NCBI GenBank assembly: GCA_030154045.1
Contig: JASKKU010000006.1
Location: forward strand, 1 to 37,430
From: Candidatus Woesearchaeota archaeon
GTDB taxonomy: Archaea > Nanobdellota > Nanobdellia > Woesearchaeales > JASKKU01
Reading direction: 5' to 3'
DNA: 37,430 bases
Part shown: piece by piece, positions 15,379 through 23,071 of the stretch
Numbering within the stretch: the first letter of the stretch is position 1
How the letters are laid out: the number at the start of each line of letters is the position of its first letter
Position numbers and translations under genes: made by a program
The notes under the pieces: model-generated
Seen by the model: the letters and a program-made list of their open reading frames with translations, nothing else
What the model was told of the DNA's origin: nothing
Databases searched by the model: none

Positions 15379-16464
15379 ATGAGATGCGCTTTTTTTAGTT
15401 TAGGGAGTGTAAGTTCCAAATGGACTTATGAAGAGTTAAAAAAGTATTTTGTCGAAGTTGAGTTTTATAATATAAAAGAAATAGAGATTCTTTTAGACGG
15501 TAAAAATTCAAAAATATTGGCTGGTGGGAAACAAATTGATAAGAACTTTGATTGTGTTTATATAAAAGGTTCTTATAGATATGCAACTGCTTTGAGGGCT
15601 TTGTCAGAAGCTTTTTATGGTAGGGCATATCAGCCAATACACCCACAATCTTTTGATGTTGGGCACGATAAGATATTAACCCACCTTGTTCTGGATAAAG
15701 CGGACATCCCAATGCCGAAAACATTTCTTTTCTCAAATTACGCTTCTGTTAAATCCTTCCTGAAAAATGCTGAATATCCTCTAATTGTTAAATTGCCTAA
15801 GGGTACGCAAGGAAAAGGGGTTATTTTTGTAGAGAGTCACGCAGCAGCGTCTTCACTTTTAGATGTATTGTCTCATCTAAAGCAACCTTTTTTGATACAG
15901 GAGTATGTTGAAACTGGCGGAGTTGATTACAGATTACTAGTTATTGGCAACGAGGTGTTTGGTTATAAGAGAATGGCGCAGTCAGAAGAGAAAAGGGCGA
16001 ATGTTCATCTTGGCGGAAATGTCGAGAAAATCGAAATTACTGAAGAACTTAAGAGCATTGCATTACGAACTGCGAAAGCTATAAATGCAGACATTTGTGC
16101 AATAGATGTTCTACCTACTTACAAAGGGCCGAGAGTTATTGAAGTAAATTTGAGTCCTGGTTTACAAGGCGCTACAAAAGCAACGGGAGTAAACCTGGCA
16201 GGAGTTATTGCAAAACAACTTTATGAAAAAACAAAGAATTTCAAAGAGAGACTTACTAAACGAAACAACAATTTGTTCTCAGAATTAGGAATTAATTTAG
16301 ATAACCCAGAAAACAAAGTTGAGATTATCTCTGAATTTGAATTTAAAGGCAACAATATTATTTTACCAAGGTACATCAGTAAACTTTGCAAGTTTCAACC
16401 GGCAAAGAACTATAAGTTTGTCATTGAAAAGAATAAACTTATAATATCAGATGAGGAAGCATAA
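15379..16464 (+). CDS. RimK-like ATP-grasp ligase with AbrB-like C-terminal tail
   Basis: The 361-residue protein is a RimK-family ATP-grasp enzyme: it forms peptide or isopeptide bonds using an acyl-phosphate. ATP-grasp signatures include PLIVKLPKGTQGKGVIFV (~131-148), LIQEYVE (~173-179), DYRLLVIG (~184-191) and the metal-binding IEVNLSPGLQGATKATG (~256-272). I chose ATG 15379 (MRCAFFSLG) over the upstream 15349 start because it follows the protease stop by one base and begins at the family's usual first strand. After residue ~290 there is an extra ~70 residues whose end, GNNIILPRYISKL...KFVIEKNKLIIS, looks like an AbrB/SpoVT swapped-hairpin domain. That match is by pattern only. Confidence 0.8.
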   Translation: MRCAFFSLGSVSSKWTYEELKKYFVEVEFYNIKEIEILLDGKNSKILAGGKQIDKNFDCVYIKGSYRYATALRALSEAFYGRAYQPIHPQSFDVGHDKILTHLVLDKADIPMPKTFLFSNYASVKSFLKNAEYPLIVKLPKGTQGKGVIFVESHAAASSLLDVLSHLKQPFLIQEYVETGGVDYRLLVIGNEVFGYKRMAQSEEKRANVHLGGNVEKIEITEELKSIALRTAKAINADICAIDVLPTYKGPRVIEVNLSPGLQGATKATGVNLAGVIAKQLYEKTKNFKERLTKRNNNLFSELGINLDNPENKVEIISEFEFKGNNIILPRYISKLCKFQPAKNYKFVIEKNKLIISDEEA

Positions 16465-16518
16465 TTTCAAGAAGTATCATTTTGATTCGTTTTTAAGTTT
16501 TTAGCATATGCTAAAAAG

Positions 16519-16528
16519 GTATATAAAG
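16519..16528 (+). promoter_or_regulatory. TATA box for pgk
   Basis: GTATATAAAG is a strong archaeal TATA box. It lies inside the longest possible reading frame of pgk, so transcription should start near 16545-16550, downstream of the ATG at 16508; this argues for the internal start at 16592. Confidence 0.55.
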
Positions 16529-16591
16529 TTAAACGTTATATTAAACAGACAAAAAGAATCAAAAATTACTAAAAAAGTTTTGTTACAAAAA

Positions 16592-17743
16592 ATGAAACAA
16601 CTGCCTGTTTTACGAAGATGTAGGATTGAAAATAAAAGGGTTATTTTAAGGTGCGATTTTAATGTCGTTATTCAAAATGGTAAAATCTTAGATGACACGA
16701 GAATTAGAGCAGTGATTCCCACCATAAAATGTATACTGAGCAAGAAACCGAAAAAACTCATCATCATCTCGCATTTGGGAAGACCTTCTGGTTTTGATAA
16801 AAGTCTGTCATTAAAGCCAGTAGCAGAGCATTTATCCAAGTTGTTAAGGAGAAAAGTTGTTTTTAAGACTTTATCTGAAGAACTTGAAACTCCTGAAAGA
16901 AAAGGCATAGTGTTATTAGAGAATATAAGGTTTTACAAACAAGAAGTTCAGAATGATTCCAGGTTTGCTTACCTCTTATCAACTTTAGGAGATGTTTTTG
17001 TTAATGATGCTTTTGCAACAATGCATCGGAAGCACGCGTCAACTTATGGTTTGGCAAAATATCTGAAATCTTGCATAGGCCTTCTCGTGGAAGAGGAGAT
17101 AAAAAACCTAGATTTTTCAAACAAGAAAAAACCTATTGCAGTAGTCTTAGGAGGCTCGAAGTTATCAACTAAGTTGCCGGTTATAAAATCGTTGATAAAG
17201 AAAGTTGATTATGTTCTGCTTGGCGGAGCCATGATTTTTACTTTTTACAAAGCCCAAGGGTTTAATGTTGGAAAATCTTTGTATGAACCTGAAATGTTAA
17301 ATGAAGCGAAATCATTACTTAATTCAAAAAAGATAATTCTACCAGATGATGTTGTTATCTCAAGAAGTTTGGATAAAGCAGTAAGTTTGAAAACTGTGCC
17401 CGTATCAAAAATACCTTCTAACTTTTATGGTGTAGATGTTGGGCACAAATCTATTCTTAAGTTTGTAGATGTTCTTTTGAAGTCCAAAACCATTTTTTGG
17501 AATGGCCCTTTAGGAAAGTATGAGGTTGAAGATTTTAGGCAGGCTTCCGAGGAGTTAGCGAATTTTATCGCTTTAATGAGTAATGCTTACAAGATTGTTG
17601 GTGGCGGAGATACCTTGACTTTGTTGAATGAACTTAAACTTTTGGATAAGTTTGATTTTGTTTCAACAGGCGGCGGAGCTTCTCTAGAATACATTGCAAA
17701 AGGAACCCTGCCATTTTTGGAACTTCTAAAAAAGAAAAAATGA
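16592..17743 (+). CDS. pgk: Phosphoglycerate kinase, bacterial type
   Basis: The 383-residue enzyme interconverts 1,3-bisphosphoglycerate/ADP and 3-phosphoglycerate/ATP. Visible signatures are RVILRCDFNVVIQNGKILDD (~16-35), SHLGRPSG (~63-70), LLENIRFYKQE (~110-120), VNDAFATMHRKHAST (~140-154), LGGSKLSTKLPV, LLGGAMIFTFYKAQG, WNGPLGKYE, VGGGDT and STGGGASLEYI. These resemble bacterial PGKs more than archaeal ones. Odd points are Cys for Val in RVDFN and Thr-Met-His for GTAHR. An in-frame ATG at 16508 would add 28 Lys-rich residues, but the TATA box at 16519-16528 lies inside that extension, so I prefer 16592. Confidence 0.9.
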   Translation: MKQLPVLRRCRIENKRVILRCDFNVVIQNGKILDDTRIRAVIPTIKCILSKKPKKLIIISHLGRPSGFDKSLSLKPVAEHLSKLLRRKVVFKTLSEELETPERKGIVLLENIRFYKQEVQNDSRFAYLLSTLGDVFVNDAFATMHRKHASTYGLAKYLKSCIGLLVEEEIKNLDFSNKKKPIAVVLGGSKLSTKLPVIKSLIKKVDYVLLGGAMIFTFYKAQGFNVGKSLYEPEMLNEAKSLLNSKKIILPDDVVISRSLDKAVSLKTVPVSKIPSNFYGVDVGHKSILKFVDVLLKSKTIFWNGPLGKYEVEDFRQASEELANFIALMSNAYKIVGGGDTLTLLNELKLLDKFDFVSTGGGASLEYIAKGTLPFLELLKKKK

Positions 17744-17753
17744 ACTTAATAAC

Positions 17754-17969
17754 CTATTTTATTTCAATAATCTTTTTTTTAGAGGTTTTTCCTGATATGA
17801 TTTTTATTTCTTTTTTCCCAAAATGCTTTTTTAATAGAGAAATCAGTTCGTCATTAGCCTTTCCTTTGAGAGGGTTAGACTTGAGTTCGACTTCGTAAAT
17901 ATTTAGTTCTTTGTTGAACTTGATGTTCTGTGCGTTTTTGTTGGGTTTTACTTTTACGGTTATTCTCAT
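17754..17969 (-). CDS. DUF167 (YggU-family) protein
   Basis: A 71-residue protein starting MRITVKVKPNKNAQNI, with the DUF167 pattern KxNPLKGKANDELISLLKKHFG and the end VKIISGKTSKKKIIEI. DUF167 proteins are small alpha/beta proteins found in all domains, without an established function. The frame extends to 17999, but the internal ATG 17969 begins at the family's first strand and is preferred. The 3' end is 10 nt from the convergent pgk stop, and TFS ends 33 nt upstream, suggesting a possible signal peptidase-TFS-DUF167 unit. Confidence 0.8.
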   Translation of the reverse strand: MRITVKVKPNKNAQNIKFNKELNIYEVELKSNPLKGKANDELISLLKKHFGKKEIKIISGKTSKKKIIEIK

Positions 17970-18002
17970 TTTTATGAGATAAACTTTAAACACCAACAAT
18001 GT

Positions 18003-18332
18003 TTATTGATAATCTCTCCAAACATGTCCGCATTTTGTACATTTAAAGAATTTAGTTTCAGCTTCGTCAGCGGATCTAGTCTGCAATAGCCAAAAATATG
18101 CTTTATTGTTTCCGCATTTAGGACATTCAACGTCTGTAACAGGAAGGTTTTCATCATTTGATTTCTCAATGATTTCAATTTCTTTTTGTTGTTTGATTGA
18201 TTCAGAGATCTTAGCATTCTTGTTTTTATCAAGAGGTTCTTCGTATCCGCATTTCAAGCAAACTAACTTTTTCTTGTTTCCGACAGTTTTCGGTATTAAT
18301 AACCCGCCACATTTCTTGCAGAAATTACTCAT
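18003..18332 (-). CDS. tfs: Transcription cleavage factor TFS (TFIIS/RPB9-like)
   Basis: The 109-residue protein has an N-terminal zinc ribbon (Cys5, Cys8, Cys25, Cys28: FCKKCGG...LVCLKCGY), a charged linker, and a C-terminal zinc ribbon CPKCG...CTKCGHVW. The C-terminal ribbon carries the hairpin QTRSADEAET with the acidic Asp-Glu pair. That pair enters the polymerase secondary channel and stimulates cleavage of backtracked RNA, so this is an active TFS and not a mere RPB9-like subunit. The start at 18332 is fixed by GGTGA 4 nt before the ATG; the longer frame to 18368 is rejected. It begins 4 nt after the signal peptidase stop. Confidence 0.92.
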   Translation of the reverse strand: MSNFCKKCGGLLIPKTVGNKKKLVCLKCGYEEPLDKNKNAKISESIKQQKEIEIIEKSNDENLPVTDVECPKCGNNKAYFWLLQTRSADEAETKFFKCTKCGHVWRDYQ

Positions 18333-18336
18333 TTTT

Positions 18337-18984
18337 TCACCTATGCTTAATTTTTTGATAGATTTCAAACAACCAAATCTTTGGATAACCTAGATAAGGT
18401 ATGCGAAAAACCGCTTTTCCGTGAATCCTGCTAGGTGTTATCATGTGCTCGTCAAAGTTCTGTCCATTGTTGTGATCTCCTTTGGTGTCAAAAAAGAATG
18501 TTGAGTTGATGTAAGTTTTGTTTACAACCCTATGTATGACAGGATATTTTAAGAAAAGTGAGTCAAACACAATCACGTCTCCAACTTTGATGTTTTCTAT
18601 TCCAGGATTGTAGATTATCATGACATCTCCTTTATTAAAACCGTCTTTTAATGGAAAGTTCTCAAATTGTTCTTTTGTAATGTTTCTTTCTTCGTACCAT
18701 GAGCCGCAGGCATTCCAGAAGGAATCAAAATCATCTGAATAAGATAGCAACCTTTTCCCGCAGATGATGCCTTGGTCATTAAGTCTGTGTTCCATGCTAC
18801 CGGATACAACAGCAACTAAAGGCAAATCAGTATGTAGAGAAAATTCAATGATAGGGAAAAAGATGAACTTGATTATAAAGTATGAAACCAAAAAGGCTAG
18901 AATCCAACTAGTTAAAGAATCTCCTTTCCAGATGAAATCCCAAGACTTTTTTATAAGTCTTAAAGCTCTTTTTAGATTACTCAT
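18337..18984 (-). CDS. Signal peptidase I, archaeal Ser/His type
   Basis: The 215-residue membrane protease removes signal peptides from exported proteins. It has a membrane anchor (~26-46), then VVSGSMEHRL with nucleophile Ser63, the general-base His151 in PVIHRV, and the conserved TKGDHN region (~167-172). His replaces the bacterial Lys, as in archaeal/ER enzymes. Between SGSM and the conserved KGDVMI strand there are ~45 extra residues including CGSWYEERNITKEQFENFP, an insertion absent from typical minimal S26 peptidases. The C-terminus has one more hydrophobic stretch. TFS follows after 4 nt, so they are likely cotranscribed. Confidence 0.9.
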   Translation of the reverse strand: MSNLKRALRLIKKSWDFIWKGDSLTSWILAFLVSYFIIKFIFFPIIEFSLHTDLPLVAVVSGSMEHRLNDQGIICGKRLLSYSDDFDSFWNACGSWYEERNITKEQFENFPLKDGFNKGDVMIIYNPGIENIKVGDVIVFDSLFLKYPVIHRVVNKTYINSTFFFDTKGDHNNGQNFDEHMITPSRIHGKAVFRIPYLGYPKIWLFEIYQKIKHR

Positions 18985-19106
18985 TATTGCAAAGGGTATA
19001 ACTTTCAGTTAAAAATCTTTTGAATTTAATATTAAATATCAAAATATCAAATAATAAATGTCAAATCAAATTAAGATCTTTTTAGACTCTTTTAGATTTT
19101 GAAACT

Positions 19107-19571
19107 TCAGAACTTATCTCGGTTTAATAGCTTCTTTACTTCAAACTTGTTGGCAATCCTGTAACTTAAAAAATAAAATGGAAGATTTTTTACACTACCT
19201 TTAATATAGATGTTTCCAATAAAGTCTAGGAACAAGTGAAATAAGAATCCGAGAGATATTGCAAGGAGTATTTGGTTCTTTAATAAAATTGCAATAATAA
19301 ACAAAGCAATAACTAACTCTAAAGAATGTAAAATAACATAAGTCTTTTTCTTGTAATATTTGCAAGACATAAAGTATGAGAGCCTTTCTCTTAGAAAGAA
19401 TAAAGGTTTAAAGATTTCTTTTGGGTAAAATATGAAGTAATCCAAAAGATGATCCAAATCTATGAAAATTGCAGAAAGCCAGAATACAAGTGTAGTTAGA
19501 GGATTAAAAGTAATCAAGTACCAAATTAAAGCCATAATTGATGAAAAAATAAGGTGGTGAAGCGGTTTCAT
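19107..19571 (-). CDS. YdjM-like membrane metal-dependent hydrolase (PF04307-like)
   Basis: The 154-residue protein has about four membrane segments and the polar residues of the YdjM/LexA-regulated membrane hydrolase-like family: HH at residues 5-6 in the first helix, DLDHLLDY (~38-45), HSLE (~87-90) and HLFLDFIGN (~116-124). These His/Asp residues are thought to bind metal at the membrane. The substrate in archaea is unknown. The gene is alone on its strand; spacers of ~120 nt and ~246 nt lie on either side. The downstream 18985-19106 stretch is A/T-rich with no gene visible. Confidence 0.7.
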   Translation of the reverse strand: MKPLHHLIFSSIMALIWYLITFNPLTTLVFWLSAIFIDLDHLLDYFIFYPKEIFKPLFFLRERLSYFMSCKYYKKKTYVILHSLELVIALFIIAILLKNQILLAISLGFLFHLFLDFIGNIYIKGSVKNLPFYFLSYRIANKFEVKKLLNRDKF

Positions 19572-19791
19572 AAAATCTTTTGAAGAGATTTGTCTTTTTA
19601 AATTTTTTTTGAAATTCTTGCCGTTTTTGATGTTAAGAGATTGTTAATGAGATTAAAAAGTTTAGCGAACTGTTGTTTTTGAGTAGCTTGTTGATTTTTA
19701 ACTTCTAAGTGATAAGCAATGCTTAAATAAACTGTTTTTGAATTAGTCTTGAAAGTCTTGGTTTACTAAGGTATTTTTTATTTTTAGGTTA
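19572..19791. other. Intergenic spacer, no gene seen
   Basis: About 220 A/T-rich bases between the divergent YdjM-like gene and the glycogen cluster. I see no tRNA cloverleaf, no ORF of note and no clear repeat; it must hold the promoter of the minus-strand gene. Confidence 0.5.
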
Positions 19792-19800
19792 GTTATAAGT
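19792..19800 (+). promoter_or_regulatory. TATA box of the glycogen cluster
   Basis: GTTATAAGT lies 22-26 nt before ATG 19818, implying a nearly leaderless transcript for the first cluster gene. A GGGGG stands between it and the ATG. Confidence 0.5.
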
Positions 19801-19817
19801 AGGGGGTTTAGTAATTC

Positions 19818-21041
19818 ATGAGGGTGTTTATGCTTGGTTGGGAATTTCCGCCTTATAATGTTGGCGGATTGGGTACTGCGTGTTATGGATTAACCAAGGC
19901 ACTCTCAGCACTGGGTCTTAAAATTATTTTCGTGGTTCCTAAAGCTCCGGATGAGTTTGATTATGATTTTCTCAAGGTTGTTAATGCAGGCATAGACTTA
20001 GAACATCTCGAACAATATATCCCAATAAATTCAGGCATTGTTCCTTATTATGAATCGTTTCCGAGCACTAAAATTTTGAGGAATGATATTGTTAAAAGCA
20101 AGAACTTTCAGCTTTATGGTCCTCATATTTTTGAAGAGGTTAATCTGTTTTCAGACAAAGTTCTAAATGTAGCAAATAATTTTGATTTTGATTTGATTCA
20201 TGCTCACGATTGGATGACTTATCCTGCAGCAATAAAACTCAAGCATAAAACCGGAAAGCCGTTGATTTTGCATATCCACGCAACTAGTTTTGATAGGGGT
20301 GTAATAGGTATAGACCCCCGAGTTTATGATATTGAGAAAAGGGGTTTTGAAGAAGCTGATGTTATTGTTGCGGTGAGTGAATTTACCATGAGAACTGTTA
20401 TTGAAAAGTATGGTATTAATCCTGAGAAAGTCAAAGTTGTGCATAATGGTGTCTTGTTAGGAAATAAAGATAAGTTTTACGATGTTAAAATCTTCCCCAA
20501 TGATTATGTAGTTTCTTTTGTAGGCAGAATTACAATTCAGAAAGGGCCTTTGTATTTTGTGGAGGCTGCTAAGATTGTTAGCGATTTTATTCCGAATGTC
20601 AAATTCTTAGTAACTGGAAGCGGCGATATGTTGCCCCAGATGATTAATAGAGTTGCTGAGTTGGGTTTGTCTGATAAAGTTGTATTCACGGGTTTTCTTA
20701 GAGGAAAAGAGCTGGATAAGATATATGCAATGTCGGATGTTTATGTTATGCCTTCTGTCTCAGAACCTTTTGGCATAACTCCTTTGGAAGCCATAGCTAA
20801 CGGCACGCCAGTTATTATTTCAAAACAGTCAGGTGTTTCTGAAGTATTGCGAAATTGTTTGAAAGTGGATTACTGGGATGTTGAAAAGATGGCGAACTAT
20901 ATCATTGCAGTTTTGAAGTATAGTGAGCTTAGGGATACTTTAAAGACGCACGCTTTTATGGAAATTACTAACATTAACTGGGACAATGCTGCGAAAAAAC
21001 TTTTAGGAATTTATGAAGAGGTGTTAAATGGTAGAGGTTAA
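19818..21041 (+). CDS. GT4-type glycosyltransferase, glycogen-synthase-like
   Basis: The 407-residue enzyme has the GT-B fold. The N-terminal domain starts MRVFMLGWEFPPYNVGGLGT (nucleotide-sugar synthases have a similar GG-x-G loop) and contains DLIHAHDWMTYPAAI. The C-terminal domain has FVGRITIQKGPLYFVEA and the GT4/GT5 donor motif EPFGITPLEAIANGTPVI (E-x7-E). Such enzymes transfer glucose from ADP- or UDP-glucose in starch/glycogen or related alpha-glucan synthesis. As first gene of an alpha-glucan cluster it probably elongates or primes the polymer, or makes a related sugar. Its 3' end overlaps the GH57 gene by 14 nt, indicating translational coupling. Confidence 0.88.
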   Translation: MRVFMLGWEFPPYNVGGLGTACYGLTKALSALGLKIIFVVPKAPDEFDYDFLKVVNAGIDLEHLEQYIPINSGIVPYYESFPSTKILRNDIVKSKNFQLYGPHIFEEVNLFSDKVLNVANNFDFDLIHAHDWMTYPAAIKLKHKTGKPLILHIHATSFDRGVIGIDPRVYDIEKRGFEEADVIVAVSEFTMRTVIEKYGINPEKVKVVHNGVLLGNKDKFYDVKIFPNDYVVSFVGRITIQKGPLYFVEAAKIVSDFIPNVKFLVTGSGDMLPQMINRVAELGLSDKVVFTGFLRGKELDKIYAMSDVYVMPSVSEPFGITPLEAIANGTPVIISKQSGVSEVLRNCLKVDYWDVEKMANYIIAVLKYSELRDTLKTHAFMEITNINWDNAAKKLLGIYEEVLNGRG

Positions 21042-22608
21042 TTTTTACTTTCAGGTTCATCAACCTTACAGGGTAAGGGATTTTAGGGTATTTGAGATTG
21101 GAAAGAATATTGATTCTCTTAATCAGAACAATAAAACTGCTAAAATCAATAAAAAAATTGGCAAGAAGTTTTCCTCTTCTAGAAGTTCTCTGGTAAGGTA
21201 TTTATTAGATAAAGCTCCTACTAAACTTATGAGTAGATTATTTATACCTTTTTTCCAAGCACATCCTAAGTTAAAGGAATTTGTTAAGAAACACTACCTT
21301 AATTTCTATTTTCAGGTTCATCAACCTTACCGAATGAGGGATTACAGAGCTTTTGATATTGGAAAGAATCATGGCTATTTTGATGAGAAAAAGAATGCAG
21401 AAATTATCAAAAAAGTTAGTAAGAAATGTTATTTGCCAATGAATGCTTTATTGATGTCTTTGTTGGAGAAGTATCCTGAATTCAAAGTTACTTTTAGTTT
21501 TTCAGGCGTTTTTCTTGACCAGCTTGAACAATATGCTCCTCACACTTTGGAGAGTTTTAAAAAATTGGTTAAACACAAGAATGTAGAGATTTTAGGAGAG
21601 ACATATTATCATTCTTTAGCATATCTTTATTCTATTGAGGAGTTTGTTGAACAAGTTAAGCTTCACACAAAAAAGATTAAAGAAGTCTTTGGCAAAGAGC
21701 CTAAAGTTTTTAGGAACACTGAATTAATTTATGATAACAATTTAGCGAAGGTTGCTCAAAAGCTAGGTTTCAAGGCTGTTATAACAGAAGGCGCTGACCA
21801 CATTTTAGGCTGGAGAAGTCCTAACTATGTTTACTATGCAAAAGATTCAAAGATGCCTCTGTTGTTGAAGAACTATAGGCTTTCAGACGATATTGCGTTT
21901 AGGTTTTCTAATCGCGCTTGGAAAGAATGGCCTTTAACTGTGGACAAGTATGTTTCGTGGATTAATCAGATTGATGGAGTTATACTTAATCTGTTTATGG
22001 ATTATGAAACTTTTGGAGAACATCAATGGAAGGATACTGGAATTTTTGATTTTATGAAACATTTGCCTAAAAAGTTGCTTGAAGAAGGGCACGGTTTTAT
22101 CACGCCTTCAGAAGCGGTTGAGAAGTTTGAACCTGTTGGGGAAGTTGATGTGCCTCACTTGATATCGTGGGCTGATATAGAGAGAGATATATCTGCTTGG
22201 CGGAGCAACGCTATGCAGGATTCTGCCTTGGAAAAGATTTACTCCATTGAAAAAGATGTTAAAGAATTAGGCGATAAGAGTTTATTAGAGGACTGGCGAA
22301 AACTTCAAACTTCAGACCATTTTTATTACATGTGCACTAAGTACTTCTCAGACGGTGACGTTCATAAATACTTTAATCCCTATGAAAGTCCGTATGAGGC
22401 TTTTATCTTTTTTATGAACATTTTCCAAGATTTGAAAGAGCGAATTAATGCGTTAAAACGAGAAAAAGCTATACAAGAACTTGAACCTGAGGAGATGTTA
22501 GATAAAGACAAGTCTGATAAAAAGTCTGATAAAAAAATAACCAAGAAGGTTAAACGCTCTAAAAGCAAGAGAGGGACTAAGAAAATCAAATCAAAGGTTA
22601 AGGTTTAG
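21028..22608 (+). CDS. GH57 alpha-amylase-type enzyme with duplicated N-terminus and lysine-rich tail
   Basis: The 526-residue protein is a glycoside hydrolase family 57 member acting on alpha-1,4-glucans. Motifs are FQVHQPYR, GETYYHSLAYL (~190-200), FRNTELIYDN (Glu232, likely nucleophile), LFMDYETFGEHQW (Asp325, likely acid/base) and PHLISWADIERDISAW. The unusual feature is that the N-terminus is present twice: residues 4-27 (NFYFQVHQPYRVRDFRVF...) and 91-114 (NFYFQVHQPYRMRDYRAF...) share about 19 of 23 residues. Copy 2 continues into a complete enzyme, while copy 1 diverges after residue 28. The last ~35 residues are Lys/Ser-rich (SDKKITKKVKRSKSKRGTKK). Only copy 1 has a start codon. Confidence 0.9.
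   Translation: MVEVNFYFQVHQPYRVRDFRVFEIGKNIDSLNQNNKTAKINKKIGKKFSSSRSSLVRYLLDKAPTKLMSRLFIPFFQAHPKLKEFVKKHYLNFYFQVHQPYRMRDYRAFDIGKNHGYFDEKKNAEIIKKVSKKCYLPMNALLMSLLEKYPEFKVTFSFSGVFLDQLEQYAPHTLESFKKLVKHKNVEILGETYYHSLAYLYSIEEFVEQVKLHTKKIKEVFGKEPKVFRNTELIYDNNLAKVAQKLGFKAVITEGADHILGWRSPNYVYYAKDSKMPLLLKNYRLSDDIAFRFSNRAWKEWPLTVDKYVSWINQIDGVILNLFMDYETFGEHQWKDTGIFDFMKHLPKKLLEEGHGFITPSEAVEKFEPVGEVDVPHLISWADIERDISAWRSNAMQDSALEKIYSIEKDVKELGDKSLLEDWRKLQTSDHFYYMCTKYFSDGDVHKYFNPYESPYEAFIFFMNIFQDLKERINALKREKAIQELEPEEMLDKDKSDKKSDKKITKKVKRSKSKRGTKKIKSKVKV
21037..21297 (+). repeat. Extra copy of the GH57 N-terminal coding segment (copy 1)
   Basis: 87 codons (residues 4-90) that align with the following segment from 21298. 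The first 24 codons are closely similar, with 21 identical bases at 21049-21069; the rest has drifted and is more Lys/Ser-rich. Copies are 261 nt apart, in frame, so the reading frame is kept. Divergence shows that this is an old duplication and not an assembly fault. Confidence 0.75.
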
Positions 22609-22639
22609 TTTTTTGTTTTTGAATTTTTAAATAAAAAAA

Positions 22640-22648
22640 GGAGGGGGG
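22640..22648 (+). promoter_or_regulatory. Strong ribosome-binding site before DUF5752-like gene
   Basis: GGAGGGGGG lies 5 nt before ATG 22654, the most purine-rich initiation site in the cluster. The A/T-rich stretch just upstream (22613-22639) could also contain a TATA element (TTTTTAAATAAA) for a second promoter. Confidence 0.5.
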
Positions 22649-22653
22649 TAAAA

Positions 22654-23055
22654 ATGTTATTCAAAAAAGGTGCTGCCAAAACGAAATCTGCAAGCTCAAA
22701 ATTGCCAGATGTAGATAATTTGTTTAAGGAGATTAAGCCAGAGCATTTTTTTTTGGTTAAGGATGGTATTGTTTTGAAGAGTTTGTTGGAGTTGGTTGAT
22801 GCTTTAGAATTTATGGATGATGAGACTTTTAGGTACCATGTTAATGACTTGAGGAACGACTTCTATAATTGGATTAAGGATGTTTTTAATGAAGACGAAC
22901 TAGCAGTGAGGGTTCTTTCAGCTAATGACAAGCACGAGATGCAAGTTGTCTTATTGAGAGAGATGGTTCGCAGGTTGCTTCCATTATATGAAAAGAAAAA
23001 GGCTAGGAAGAAATCAACTAGCAAAAAAACAAAACAAAAATCCAAAACTGCTTAA
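22654..23055 (+). CDS. DUF5752-like protein with lysine-rich tail
   Basis: The 133-residue protein has a core (~25-105) with the pattern FFLVKDGIVLKSLLELVDAL, MDDETFRYHVNDLRNDFYNW, IKDVFNEDELAVRVL. This resembles the DUF5752 family of archaea and bacteria, often found near glycosyltransferases; I am moderately sure of the assignment. The core is probably an all-helical small domain. The C-terminal ~22 residues are Lys/Ser/Thr-rich (KKKARKKSTSKKTKQKSK). It sits between the GH57 enzyme and glycogen synthase, 16 nt before the latter, so a role as accessory, priming or regulatory factor in glucan metabolism is a reasonable inference but undemonstrated. Confidence 0.65.
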   Translation: MLFKKGAAKTKSASSKLPDVDNLFKEIKPEHFFLVKDGIVLKSLLELVDALEFMDDETFRYHVNDLRNDFYNWIKDVFNEDELAVRVLSANDKHEMQVVLLREMVRRLLPLYEKKKARKKSTSKKTKQKSKTA

Positions 23056-23071
23056 CTAAAATCGTGAGAGT

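Noticed and set aside
16508-16591. 28-residue basic N-terminal extension of PGK
   Set aside because: A strong TATA box lies inside it, so the mRNA should begin downstream of the first ATG.
17972-18232. 86-residue minus-strand ORF overlapping TFS
   Set aside because: Alternative frame of TFS, whose zinc ribbons and RSADEAET hairpin are unmistakable.
21028-21369. GH57 duplication as an assembly artefact
   Set aside because: The copies differ at many bases and diverge strongly after 24 codons, unlike an artefactual exact repeat.
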